From: Nonomuraea cypriaca
Lineage (GTDB): Bacteria > Actinomycetota > Actinomycetes > Streptosporangiales > Streptosporangiaceae
Direction of reading: 5' to 3'
NCBI RefSeq assembly: GCF_015645445.1
Contig: NZ_JADOGI010000009.1
Location: forward strand, 29,588-93,587
DNA: 64,000 bases
The translations under genes were made by a program, and so were the position numbers. Within the stretch, counting starts at the first letter, position 1; every line of letters begins with the position of its first letter. A model generated the notes under the pieces. The model did not search any database. It was given only the letters and a program-made list of their open reading frames with translations, and was not told the origin of the DNA. Positions 42,972-50,800 of the stretch are shown here, piece by piece.

Positions 42972-43454
42972 GTGGAGCTCGAACAAACAGCGCTGCCGGG
43001 CATCGGGCTACGACACGAGTTCACCACCCGGGCGGGACAGCGGGTGGGCGTCGTGTCCCATCGTACCGGCCGCCGGGATCTGGTGATCTACGACAGGGAC
43101 GATCCCGACCGGGCGTGCGAGACGGTCAAGCTCAACGACGAGGAGGCCGACGCCCTGGCCGAGCTCCTCGGCGCCCCCCGCATCGTGCAGCGGCTCAACC
43201 AGTTGCACCAGCAGGTCAGGGGCCTGGTGAGCGTCCAGTTGCCGATCTCCGCCGGCTCACCCTACGTGGGCCGTCCCATGGGGGACGCGCGCGTGCGGAC
43301 GCGTACCAGCGCCTCCATCGTCGCCGTCGTGCGCGGCGCGCAGGTGTTCGCCAGCCCCGGTCCCGAGTTCGTACTGAACGAGGGTGACGTCGTGGTCGTG
43401 GTCGGCAGTGAGGGCACGACCACGGACGTCGCCGGCATCCTCGCTGACGGCTAG
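42972..43454 (+). CDS. KhtT-like cation:proton antiporter regulatory subunit (TrkA-C domain)
   Basis: 160 residues from GTG 42972. The N-terminal half (VELEQTALPGIGLRHEFTTR, AGQRVGVVSHRTGRRDLVIY) matches the small KhtT-type subunits. The C-terminal TrkA-C domain reads VGRPMGDARVRTRTSASIVA, VVRGAQVFASPGPEFVLNEG and DVVVVVGSEGTTTDVAGIL. In Bacillus KhtT gates the K+/H+ antiporter KhtU, binding nucleotides such as c-di-AMP (family knowledge). The expected KefB/KhtU-like antiporter gene is absent: a broken pentapeptide-repeat gene follows 45 nt later. Confidence 0.9.
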   Translation: MELEQTALPGIGLRHEFTTRAGQRVGVVSHRTGRRDLVIYDRDDPDRACETVKLNDEEADALAELLGAPRIVQRLNQLHQQVRGLVSVQLPISAGSPYVGRPMGDARVRTRTSASIVAVVRGAQVFASPGPEFVLNEGDVVVVVGSEGTTTDVAGILADG

Positions 43455-43499
43455 GACCACGGGTGCACGGCAGGCCGATCGTCCGATAGTTTGTTCGCA

Positions 43500-44142
43500 T
43501 GGCCGATCGGAAACGCGGTGTCCCCACGCCCCCCATCGAGCAGACGATCCGGTCCGCCGGACAGCCTCTAGCTGTCAGTCGGAGCTACCGGGTGCTTGGT
43601 GCGCGCTGTTCCAGGACGTGGACTTGACCTCTCCCCCAGCCGAAGCAGAGGGATTCAACCCTCGCGGGTCGAGCTTTCTGCTTCACAGCCCGTTGCCGAC
43701 CCGAATCAACGGCGAGGGTTGGTGTGCCAACCATCGGTCTTACACAGGCTCTACAGACCTGACTTCCCACTAGCCCGGCGGTAGGCCCTGCCAGCTTGGT
43801 CATCGCCAGCCGGGCAACCCGACCTTAGCACCCGAGCTGGGCGTATGTTCGGGGATTCGCCCAGGCGTCGGGTTGCCCGGCGCGGATCTGCGGGGCAGCG
43901 CCTTCCACGGCACCCGGCTGCGCGAGGCTGACCTGACCGGGGCCCGGCTGGAGGGTGCCGAGCTGCGCCGGGCGGACCTGTCGGGCGCGTGGCTGCACGG
44001 CGCCGACCTCACGAAGTGCGACCTGCGCGGGAGCGACCTGAGCACGCTCGACCCGCACACGGTCACGCTCAAGGACGCGATCATCGACCCCTTCCAGGCG
44101 ACGGTGGTGGCCGCCGCGCTGGGGCTGATCGTCCGCGAATGA
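43500..44142 (+). pseudogene. Pentapeptide-repeat protein interrupted by a structured insertion
   Basis: ATG 43500 starts MADRKRGVPTPPIEQTIRSA. A TAGTTT box 6 nt before it suits a leaderless promoter. A change of frame is needed before ALFQDVDL (43606-43626), and about 250 nt of unrelated DNA follow. The C-terminal part resumes as VGLPGADLRGSAFHGTRL, then READLTGARLEGAELRRADL and LHGADLTKCDLRGSDLSTLD, clear A-D-L-x-G pentapeptide repeats, ending AALGLIVRE. The repeats form a right-handed beta-helix in intact relatives. The two halves cannot be translated as one protein. Confidence 0.75.
43624..43866 (-). mobile_element. ORF-less structured insertion, IS200/IS605 (TnpB omega-RNA)-like
   Basis: On the minus strand the end near 43624 reads GAATCCCTCTGCTTCGGCTG, then GGGGAGAGGTCAAG. 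This is the form of IS605-family right ends (GAATCCCC, hairpin, GGGGAG, GTCAA) that also make the 3' part of TnpB guide RNAs. Inward are nested stems CAACCCTCGC/GCGAGGGTTG and GGGTCG/CGACCC. On the other side a 14-bp inverted repeat (43810-43823 with 43867-43880) encloses a second stem (CTGGGCG/CGCCCAG). No tnpA or tnpB reading frame is present. Boundaries are uncertain by about 15 nt; the right arm may be host DNA. Confidence 0.5.
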
Positions 44143-44267
44143 CCCGGTCAGGCCGTCGCAACCCGCGGAAGCCGGCCGATGATCCGGTCAAATCGCCCCG
44201 CCGGGGCGGCCCATGAGCCGGTCAGATCGCCCCGGCCCGCAGGGCGCCTGGGCGGCCGGTGGGCCGG

Positions 44268-45125
44268 TCAGGCCGTCACGACTCGCAGGGCGCCGGGGTG
44301 GCGGCCGGTGAGGCGGTCGAGGGCGGCGGAGGTGGCCGCGTCGGCCGGCAGGTAGACGAGGATGCGCTGCTCGCCGTCGGACAGGTCGAGGAGCTCGCGC
44401 GCCAGGCGCAACTCCCCCGCCGCCGGGTGCGCCAGGCGTTGCACGGAGGCCATGAGCGGCGGCGTCGGCGGCCCGGCCATCCGCTCGGCGAACGGCGCTC
44501 CCGCCGCGAACGTCAGATCGGCGATGAGCTCGGCCGCATAGGGGTCGCCGGTGCTGGATTCGAGCTTCAGCGCGGCGGCGTGCTCGTCGGCGACCCGGTC
44601 CCAGTCGGGATAGGCGGCCTTGGCCCGCTCGTCGGCGAAGACGAACCTGGTCGTGCTGGGCGGGTCGCCGTCCAGCAGCCCGACCGGGCCGAACAACCGC
44701 TCGAAGCCGCTGGTGCGGGCCAGCACCTCCCCTACCCGGTTGAGCAGCACGGCCGGGGCGGGCTCCAGCCGGTCGAGCAGCGCGCGCACGGTCGGCCGGA
44801 CCGTGCGGGCCGGCGTCTGCCCCGCCATCGGGCACAGCCCGATGGCACCGCTGGTGATCTTGGACAGGAAGCGCAGGTGGGTGCGCTCCTCCGGGCTCAT
44901 CCGCAGGGCGTCGGCGAGGGTCGCGAGCACCTGCATGGACGGGTTGCGGTCGCGGCCCTGCTCCAGCCTGGTCAGGTATTCGACGCTCACCCCTGCCACC
45001 GTGGCCAGCTCCGACCTGCGCAGCCCCGGTGTGCGCCGGCGCGGGCCGTCGGGCAGCCCGACGTCGGCGGGCTTGACGGCTTCGCGGCGGGCCCGCAGGA
45101 AGGCTCCCAGGTCGTTGTCGCTCAC
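44268..45125 (-). CDS. XRE-family regulator with MmyB-like ligand-binding domain
   Basis: 285 residues from GTG 45125. N-terminal HTH: LGAFLRARREAVKPADVGLP, RRTPGLRRSELATVAGVSVE and YLTRLEQGRDRNPSMQVL. The C-terminal MmyB/PAS-like domain runs LLDRLEPAPAVLLNRVGEVL, RTSGFERLFGPVGLL, RFVFADERAKAAYPDWDRVA and ALDRLTGRHPGALRVV, known to bind fatty-acid-like ligands in a relative. It is divergent from the FMN reductase/aldo-keto reductase pair with 103 nt between starts, a typical arrangement for a local repressor of those genes. Confidence 0.93.
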   Translation of the reverse strand: MSDNDLGAFLRARREAVKPADVGLPDGPRRRTPGLRRSELATVAGVSVEYLTRLEQGRDRNPSMQVLATLADALRMSPEERTHLRFLSKITSGAIGLCPMAGQTPARTVRPTVRALLDRLEPAPAVLLNRVGEVLARTSGFERLFGPVGLLDGDPPSTTRFVFADERAKAAYPDWDRVADEHAAALKLESSTGDPYAAELIADLTFAAGAPFAERMAGPPTPPLMASVQRLAHPAAGELRLARELLDLSDGEQRILVYLPADAATSAALDRLTGRHPGALRVVTA

Positions 45126-45228
45126 GGCGCCGATTTTACCGGGGCCGCCCCGCCGTTATCGTGTCCCTGCCGGGGCCAGTCTCCGCGCGGTCTTCCTCCG
45201 CCGCCGCCGGCGCCGCGAGGTTGGACCC

Positions 45229-45822
45229 ATGACGAACATGAAACTCGCAGTGATCACCGGCAGCGTTCGCGAGGCGCGCTTCGGCCCCACGGTCACCCGG
45301 TGGTTCGCCGAACGGGCGAGCCTGCACGGACTGTTCGACCTCGACGTGATCGACCTGGCCGAGGCCCCGCTGCCTGCCGTGCTGCCCGCCACGCCCGAGG
45401 AGCTGATCGCCGTCGACCGGCGCTCGGAGGACCTCCAGAGGCTGGCCGGGCGGCTGGCGGCGGCGGACGCGTTCGCGGTGGTCACCCCGGAGTACAACCA
45501 CAGCTTCCCCGCCTCGCTCAAGAACGCGATCGACTGGCACGTCACGCAATGGCAGGCCAAACCGGTCGCCCTCATCTCGTACGGGGGCTTCGGCGGCGGC
45601 CTGCGCGCGGCCGAGCACCTGCGGCAGGTGTTCGGCGAGCTGCACGCCGTGCCGATCCGCAACTGGATCAGCTTCGACAACCACTGGACCAGGTTCGACG
45701 CCGACGGCCGGCTGATCGATTCCGAGGAGGCGGACGGCGCGGCCAAGGCACTGCTCGACCAGCTCGGCTGGTGGAGCAGGGCGCTGCGGGACGCCAGGCT
45801 CGCCACTCCGTACCAAGGATGA
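45229..45822 (+). CDS. NADPH-dependent FMN reductase family protein
   Basis: 197 residues from ATG 45229 (GAGG 8 nt upstream). Flavodoxin-like fold: LAVITGSVREARFGPTVTRW (phosphate loop), VVTPEYNHSFPASLKNAIDW (the diagnostic PEYN-x-S/P-x-LKNAIDW motif) and VALISYGGFGGGLRAAEHLR. It binds FMN and reduces flavin or quinone with NADPH. It is followed by an aldo/keto reductase 14 nt later, so the two probably form an operon under the divergent MmyB-type regulator. Confidence 0.93.
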   Translation: MTNMKLAVITGSVREARFGPTVTRWFAERASLHGLFDLDVIDLAEAPLPAVLPATPEELIAVDRRSEDLQRLAGRLAAADAFAVVTPEYNHSFPASLKNAIDWHVTQWQAKPVALISYGGFGGGLRAAEHLRQVFGELHAVPIRNWISFDNHWTRFDADGRLIDSEEADGAAKALLDQLGWWSRALRDARLATPYQG

Positions 45823-45836
45823 GAAGGAGAAATGTG

Positions 45837-46808
45837 ATGCGTTATCGTCTGCTGGGCCGCACCGGCCTCAGGGTGTCCGACCTGTTCCTCGGCACGATGG
45901 GCTGGCAGGAGGCGTCGCCGGAGGCGCGGCGGCTGCTCGACGCGTACGCCGAATCCGGCGGCAACGTCCTGGACACCGCCGCGATGTACGGCGACAGCGA
46001 GAGCGTCGTCGGCGAGCTGCTCCAGGGCCGCCGCGACCGCTTCGTGCTGGCCACCAAGTACACGCCCACCATCGACCGCACCGACCCGAACGCGGGCGGC
46101 AACCACCGCAGGGCCCTCGTCAGGTCGCTGGAGCAGAGCCTGCGGCGGCTGCGTACCGACTACCTCGATCTGCTCTGGGTGCACGTCTGGGACCGGCACA
46201 CTCCGATCGAGGAGACGATGCGGGCGCTGGACGACGTGGTCCGGTCAGGGAAGGTGCTCTACGTGGGCATGTCGGATGCTCCGGCGTGGCTGGTCAGCCA
46301 GGCCAACACGCTGGCCGATTGGCGTGGGTGGACGCCGTTCGCCGGGTTGCAGGTGCCGTACAGCCTGCTGCGGCGGGACGCGGAACGGGAGCTGCTGCCG
46401 ATGGCGCGGGCACTCGGGATCAGCGTGGCGGCGTGGGGACCGCTCGCGCACGGCGTGCTGGCCGGCCGGTACGACACCCCCGGCGCGGTGGCCGGCGACC
46501 TGGGTGAGCGCGAGCGGGCCATGGGGCGCGCGGTGGTCGAGGTGGCCGGCGAGCTGGGCGTCACGGCCGCGCAGGTGGCGCTCGCGTGGATCATGGCGCG
46601 CGGCGCCCACCCGATCGTCGGGGCGAGCACGGCCGAGCAGCTCAAGGACGACGTGGGCGCGTCGGGCCTGGCGCTGCCCGAGGAGGCGGTTCGGCGGCTG
46701 GAGTCCGCGGTGCCGTTCGATCCGGGCTTCCCCCGCGACTTCGTGGAGGCGGTGGACATCAGCCCGGAGGTCTACGGCGACGCCGTCCACCTGCTCGACG
46801 GCCGCTGA
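45837..46808 (+). CDS. Aldo/keto reductase
   Basis: 323 residues from ATG 45837 (GTG 45834 adjacent, AAGGAGA upstream). TIM-barrel AKR with all signatures: MRYRLLGRTGLRVSDLFLGT, GGNVLDTAAMYGDSESVVGE (Asp-Tyr of the tetrad), FVLATKYTPT (Lys), YLDLLWVHVWDRHTPIEETM (His), and the NADPH-binding tail AAQVALAWIMARGAHPIVGA, STAEQL. It should reduce an aldehyde or ketone with NADPH. Operon with the FMN reductase. Confidence 0.94.
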   Translation: MRYRLLGRTGLRVSDLFLGTMGWQEASPEARRLLDAYAESGGNVLDTAAMYGDSESVVGELLQGRRDRFVLATKYTPTIDRTDPNAGGNHRRALVRSLEQSLRRLRTDYLDLLWVHVWDRHTPIEETMRALDDVVRSGKVLYVGMSDAPAWLVSQANTLADWRGWTPFAGLQVPYSLLRRDAERELLPMARALGISVAAWGPLAHGVLAGRYDTPGAVAGDLGERERAMGRAVVEVAGELGVTAAQVALAWIMARGAHPIVGASTAEQLKDDVGASGLALPEEAVRRLESAVPFDPGFPRDFVEAVDISPEVYGDAVHLLDGR

Positions 46809-46903
46809 CCACCCCACCCGCTCGTGGTGGCGTGCCGGGGGACGGCCGGGGTGGCGGCGAGAAAGCTCGCGGTCGGCGCCACCGCGGGCGGCACGGGCGG
46901 CGG

Positions 46904-47893
46904 TCAGCACAGTGTCGTGGCCGTTCGCCACAAGCCCGGCAGTGCGGCGAGCACACGATCCCCTCGCCGCCTCCGGTCGGCGAAGGTCTCGGCGCCCAGG
47001 TCGGCCAGCAGCTCCAGGAAGGCGTCCTGGTATCCGGACTCCCCCGCCAGGGCCCGCTTGGCCAGGCACCGCGCGTACGTCGCCACCAGCCAGAAGACGG
47101 CCTCCCGATGCAGTCCGCGCTCGATCAGCTCGCGGCTGCCGTCGATGGCGACCGGCCGCGCCATGGCGGAGACGTCCGAGTCGAACCGGTAGGCGGGCGC
47201 CGCCACGGCCGCCGCGGCGTCGTACACCTTCTCCAGAGCCGCCAGGTGCCGCTCCACCCGCGCCCGGCTCATCGACGCGCATCCCAGCAGATCGAGCAGT
47301 TCCTCGTGGCGGTCCAGCCGGCCGTGGGCGGCCAGCAGCTCCCGCACGGCCGCGTACCGCCGCCTGACCGTGGGGTTGCGCAGCCCCGCGACCAGCAGGA
47401 CGTGGGTGGTCACCCCGGTGCCGAAGAGCCACGAGGTGACCTGGGCGGGCAGCGGCGCGGACTCGTCCATGCCGTTGATGAAGCCGCGCACCCGGTCCAT
47501 GGCGCCGGCGCAGCGGGCCAGGATCCAGGGCCGTTCCGCGAAGTCGCGGGCCACCACCCGCTGGAGCTCGGTCAGCCGCCCCGACGGGTCGGCCAGCACG
47601 CACGGGAGGTGGAAGCTGCCGGCCAGGTGGTAGTCGCTCAGCACATCGTGCGCGGACCCGAGCGCGGGAACGGACGAGACCTCCAGCAGCACTCCTTCAT
47701 AGCCGAACTTCCCGATCCTGGCGGGCGGGTCGGCGACGACCATCACGTCCACGTCGGAGGCGGGGGAAAGCTCGGCGTCCCCGGGCGCCCACAGCGCGGA
47801 CCCGGTGAGGAACGCCCCGCCGAAGCCGGGCAACGCGGCCCCCTCCTCGCGTACCCACCGCCGGGCGACCTGTCTGGCCTGCTCAACCCGCAT
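46904..47893 (-). CDS. Nucleotidyltransferase-superfamily protein
   Basis: 329 residues from ATG 47893 (GGGGAGG 7 nt upstream). The N-terminal GGAFLTGSALWAPGDAELSP then ASDVDVMVVAD is the hG-G/S ... D-h-D motif of DNA polymerase-beta-like nucleotidyltransferases, with both metal-binding Asp. The C-terminal two thirds is helical (YAAVRELLAAHGRLDRHEEL, REAVFWLVATYARCLAKRAL), resembling the substrate-binding part of aminoglycoside-type nucleotidyltransferases. It may adenylylate a small molecule; substrate unknown. Confidence 0.85.
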   Translation of the reverse strand: MRVEQARQVARRWVREEGAALPGFGGAFLTGSALWAPGDAELSPASDVDVMVVADPPARIGKFGYEGVLLEVSSVPALGSAHDVLSDYHLAGSFHLPCVLADPSGRLTELQRVVARDFAERPWILARCAGAMDRVRGFINGMDESAPLPAQVTSWLFGTGVTTHVLLVAGLRNPTVRRRYAAVRELLAAHGRLDRHEELLDLLGCASMSRARVERHLAALEKVYDAAAAVAAPAYRFDSDVSAMARPVAIDGSRELIERGLHREAVFWLVATYARCLAKRALAGESGYQDAFLELLADLGAETFADRRRRGDRVLAALPGLWRTATTLC

Positions 47894-48063
47894 TCCGCTG
47901 CCTCCCCATCAGAGCCGCCCCGATCGGGATGGACGCGCCCAGCCGGAGCCGATGGAAGGACGATCCTTTCACGTTGGGGGGATTCGCCCCTCACGGGCGG
48001 AACCGCCGGACATCGTTATGGTCCAGGAGGTTCATCGGCCGCGTGCCGGGGCAGTGGGTCGGG

Positions 48064-48354
48064 ATGGACAGCGCCTCGATCGCTGGTCCGGACCTGGAGC
48101 GGATGGTCCGGCAGGAGTTGACGAACGCGGGCTTCACCATAGAGCCGTCGCTGATGCCGGCCGACGGCGGGCTCGGCGTGTGGCACGATCCCGCGCGAGG
48201 TGTGGTCGTCACCTGGGGCGCGTCGAGCGACCGGCTGGTCAAGTACGCGACCGTCCGCAGCGCGGTCCAGCTGGCGCTCCGGACGGTGCTGGCCGACGCC
48301 GGCCATCAGGTCGAGGAGGACTTCGACGGGCTTGAGCTGGTCGTCACGTCCTGA
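48064..48354 (+). CDS. Small hypothetical protein
   Basis: 96 residues from ATG 48064 (GTG 48043, 12 nt after AGGAGG, is possible). The sequence MDSASIAGPDLERMVRQELT, NAGFTIEPSLM, GVWHDPARGVVVTWGASSDR has good codon bias and no membrane segment. I do not recognise the family. Its stop overlaps by 11 bp the end of the convergent desaturase gene. Confidence 0.7.
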   Translation: MDSASIAGPDLERMVRQELTNAGFTIEPSLMPADGGLGVWHDPARGVVVTWGASSDRLVKYATVRSAVQLALRTVLADAGHQVEEDFDGLELVVTS

Positions 48355-49420
48355 CCGCGCGCAGCGGACGGCCCACCTCGTGCAGGTGACGCAGGGCCTG
48401 CCCCCACGACGCGAACAGGCCGCATTCGACGTAGTCCACGCCGAGCGAGGCGCAGTACTCGCGCACGATGGGCCGCGCCTTGCGCAGGTTCACGGTGGGC
48501 ATGCTCGGGAACAGGTGGTGCTCGATCTGGTAGTTCAGGCCGCCGAGCGCGGTCGTGACCAGGTGGCCGCCGCGTACGTTCCTGGAGGTCAGGACCTGGC
48601 GGCGGAGGAAGTCCAGCTCGTCCTCGGCGGTGAGGACCGGCATGCCCTTGTGGTTGGGTGCGAACGTGCAGCCCAGGTAGACGCCGTAGCACGCCTGGTG
48701 GACGGCCAGGAAGAGCAGCGCCTTGCCGGGCGGCAACACGAGGAACAGCGCCCCCAGGTACGCCAGCACGTGCGCGGACAGCAGCAGCCCTTCGACCTTC
48801 CTGCTCTTGAGCGACTTCCTGCTCAGCCCGCGGAAGCTCGCCACCTTCAGGTTCAGCCCTTCCAGGGTGAGCATCGGGAAGAACAGGAACGCCTGCCAGC
48901 GGCCGATGAATCGCGGTATGCCCCGGCTGGCCTCGGCCTGCTTCTCCGACCAGAGGAGGATGTCGGGCGCGACGTCGGGATCGTGGTCCTCGTGGTTGGG
49001 GTTGGCGTGGTGGCGCGTGTGCTTGTCCATCCACCAGCCGTAGCTGAGCCCGACGGACAGGTTGCCCACCAACAGCCCGGCGAGCCTGCTGGTGCGCCGC
49101 GACCGGAAGATCTGCCCGTGCGCCAGGTCGTGCGCGAGCAGCGTGAGCTGCCCGAACGCCACGGCGAGCAGCACCGCGACCGGAATCTGCCACCAGGAGT
49201 CGCCCACGACGGCGAACAGCGCCCAGGTGCCCGCGAACAGGCCGGCCACCAGGCCGATCCTGACCGCGTAATAGCCGGGCCGCCTGTCCAGCAGCCCCTC
49301 CCGTGCGATGCGGCGCGACAGCCGCGCGAAGTCGCTCCCCCTTTCCGCCGATGCCCGGACACGGGCCGTCCCCACCACAGTCACATTGCTCTCCGATGCC
49401 GACGAGTCGTATGAGATCAC
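48344..49420 (-). CDS. Membrane fatty-acid (acyl-CoA) desaturase
   Basis: 358 residues from GTG 49420. The three histidine boxes are HDLAHGQ, HTRHHANPNH and NYQIEHHLFP, ligands of the diiron site; the QxxHH third box is shared with front-end and linoleoyl-CoA-type desaturases. Membrane segments include VRIGLVAGLFAGTWALFAVV and GLLLSAHVLAYLGALFLVLP. It inserts a double bond into acyl chains using O2. It lies downstream of the flavoprotein operon on the same strand but 226 nt apart, so co-transcription is uncertain. Confidence 0.92.
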   Translation of the reverse strand: MISYDSSASESNVTVVGTARVRASAERGSDFARLSRRIAREGLLDRRPGYYAVRIGLVAGLFAGTWALFAVVGDSWWQIPVAVLLAVAFGQLTLLAHDLAHGQIFRSRRTSRLAGLLVGNLSVGLSYGWWMDKHTRHHANPNHEDHDPDVAPDILLWSEKQAEASRGIPRFIGRWQAFLFFPMLTLEGLNLKVASFRGLSRKSLKSRKVEGLLLSAHVLAYLGALFLVLPPGKALLFLAVHQACYGVYLGCTFAPNHKGMPVLTAEDELDFLRRQVLTSRNVRGGHLVTTALGGLNYQIEHHLFPSMPTVNLRKARPIVREYCASLGVDYVECGLFASWGQALRHLHEVGRPLRAVRT

Positions 49421-49646
49421 TCACCAGCATCGCGAGAGCCGGGCCCACGCGGACCCCCGCTGTCACCCGTCCTCGTGGTAGTGCAGGCCCTACCGCCGTG
49501 CCGAGGCCGGGAAGTAGCCGAGGCCAGGAAGGGAGCTGAGGCCGGGAAGGAGCCCCCGCCGCCTGGGATCGGGCCGGCCCGTCGCACTCAGCAGGCGCCG
49601 GGCGGCCTCGCCAGGTTGGGGAACGGCGGGCGGCGGGGGCGCCGGC

Positions 49647-50774
49647 TCAGACGAGGTGCGGGGCGGTCTCCGCGGGCGTGCCGTGGACGTGCAGGTCGGG
49701 GCGGAAGGCCGCGAGGTACGCGTCCCGGTCACTGAAGGCGGCGACCAGGGAGTCGCCGTAGTCGATGAGCTCCCGGTGAGCGTGCCTGCGGGGCTCGTAA
49801 CGGGCGTATAGCAGCCGGTCGAGCAGCTCGCCGTCCCCGCCCGCCGTGGTGATCACGTCGGCCAGGATCTCCGCGTCGTGGAGGGTGTAGCTCATCCCCA
49901 TGCCCGTCATGGGGTGGCAGGCGAACGCCGCCGAGCCCAGCAGGGCCGCGTTGCCCTGGTGGTAGGCCGACACCCGCAGCGAGGAGACCTTGATCCGCTG
50001 CCAGGTGGCGAGCTGGAGCGCGTTGAAGACGTCGGAGCTGTCGGTGACGAACTTCTTGAGCTCGTCGAGCAGCGCGGGGATGCCGTCCTGGAAGATCTCC
50101 TTGTCGTCCTCGGGTGGCAGGCCGACGAACACCCTGGCCTGGTCCCTGTTGATCGGGTAGAAGTAGGCGAGCCAGCCCTCCGAGCTGAAGTAGAGCCGGT
50201 TGAGCTGGGCGACGCTGGCGCTCAGCGGCACGGTGGCCACCCGCATCAGCAGCCGCTCGTACGGCATCACGCACTGCTCGATGCCGAGCGCCTGGCGTAC
50301 CGCGGACTTGCTGCCGTCGGCGCCGATCACGACGCCGGCGTGGAGCCTGCGGCCGTCGGCGAGGGTCAGCTCCTCGACGCGGCCGTCACGCGTCGCGATG
50401 TCGTCGAGGTCGGCGTCGAACCAGAACTCCACGCCCTGCATCGCGCAGCTCGCGTAGATGAGTTCGACCAGCTCGTGGTAGGGGCGGATGACGAAGCCGC
50501 CCTCGGGGTAGCGGGCCTCCTGGATGGGGTCGCCGTCGTGGTAGTAGCGGATGACGTCACGTCTGAGGCCATGGCGCCCGGTGAGGTCCGCCAGCCCGTG
50601 CCGGGCGAGCACCCGCAGGGCTGGGGGCTTGAGGAAGTCGGCGCCCGCGCTCGGGATGGAGGGTCCCTGCTCGATGACGACGACGTGGTGGCCGCGGCGG
50701 CCCAGTAACAATGCCAGGAAACAGCCGCCGAGCCCGGCGCCGACGATGGCTACGTCGCACGATGTGGTTGCCAT
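49647..50774 (-). CDS. FAD-dependent monooxygenase/oxidoreductase (PHBH fold)
   Basis: 375 residues from ATG 50774. Dinucleotide motif VAIVGAGLGGCFLALLLGRR then HHVVVIEQG; the NAD(P)H/FAD motif ADGRRLHAGVVIGADGSKSA. The third motif, normally G-D-A-A-H-x-x-x-P-x-x-G-x-G, reads LLGSAAFACHPMTGMGMSYT, so the FAD-ribityl Asp is replaced by Ser. It probably hydroxylates or epoxidises a small molecule, unless the Asp change affects activity. It is the last gene of the five-gene minus-strand unit, 26 nt after the MFS exporter. Confidence 0.9.
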   Translation of the reverse strand: MATTSCDVAIVGAGLGGCFLALLLGRRGHHVVVIEQGPSIPSAGADFLKPPALRVLARHGLADLTGRHGLRRDVIRYYHDGDPIQEARYPEGGFVIRPYHELVELIYASCAMQGVEFWFDADLDDIATRDGRVEELTLADGRRLHAGVVIGADGSKSAVRQALGIEQCVMPYERLLMRVATVPLSASVAQLNRLYFSSEGWLAYFYPINRDQARVFVGLPPEDDKEIFQDGIPALLDELKKFVTDSSDVFNALQLATWQRIKVSSLRVSAYHQGNAALLGSAAFACHPMTGMGMSYTLHDAEILADVITTAGGDGELLDRLLYARYEPRRHAHRELIDYGDSLVAAFSDRDAYLAAFRPDLHVHGTPAETAPHLV

Positions 50775-50800
50775 GACGAGAGCCCTTCTGAATGGTTGAT

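Noticed and set aside
43585..43803. Minus-strand frame MTKLAGPTAGLVGSQVCRAC
   Set aside because: It lies inside the structured insertion and has no TnpB zinc-finger pattern; the segment is better explained as RNA/element-end sequence.
49421..49646. Gene between desaturase and monooxygenase
   Set aside because: Purine-rich repeats of GAGGCCGGGAAG type only; no frame with start signal and codon bias.
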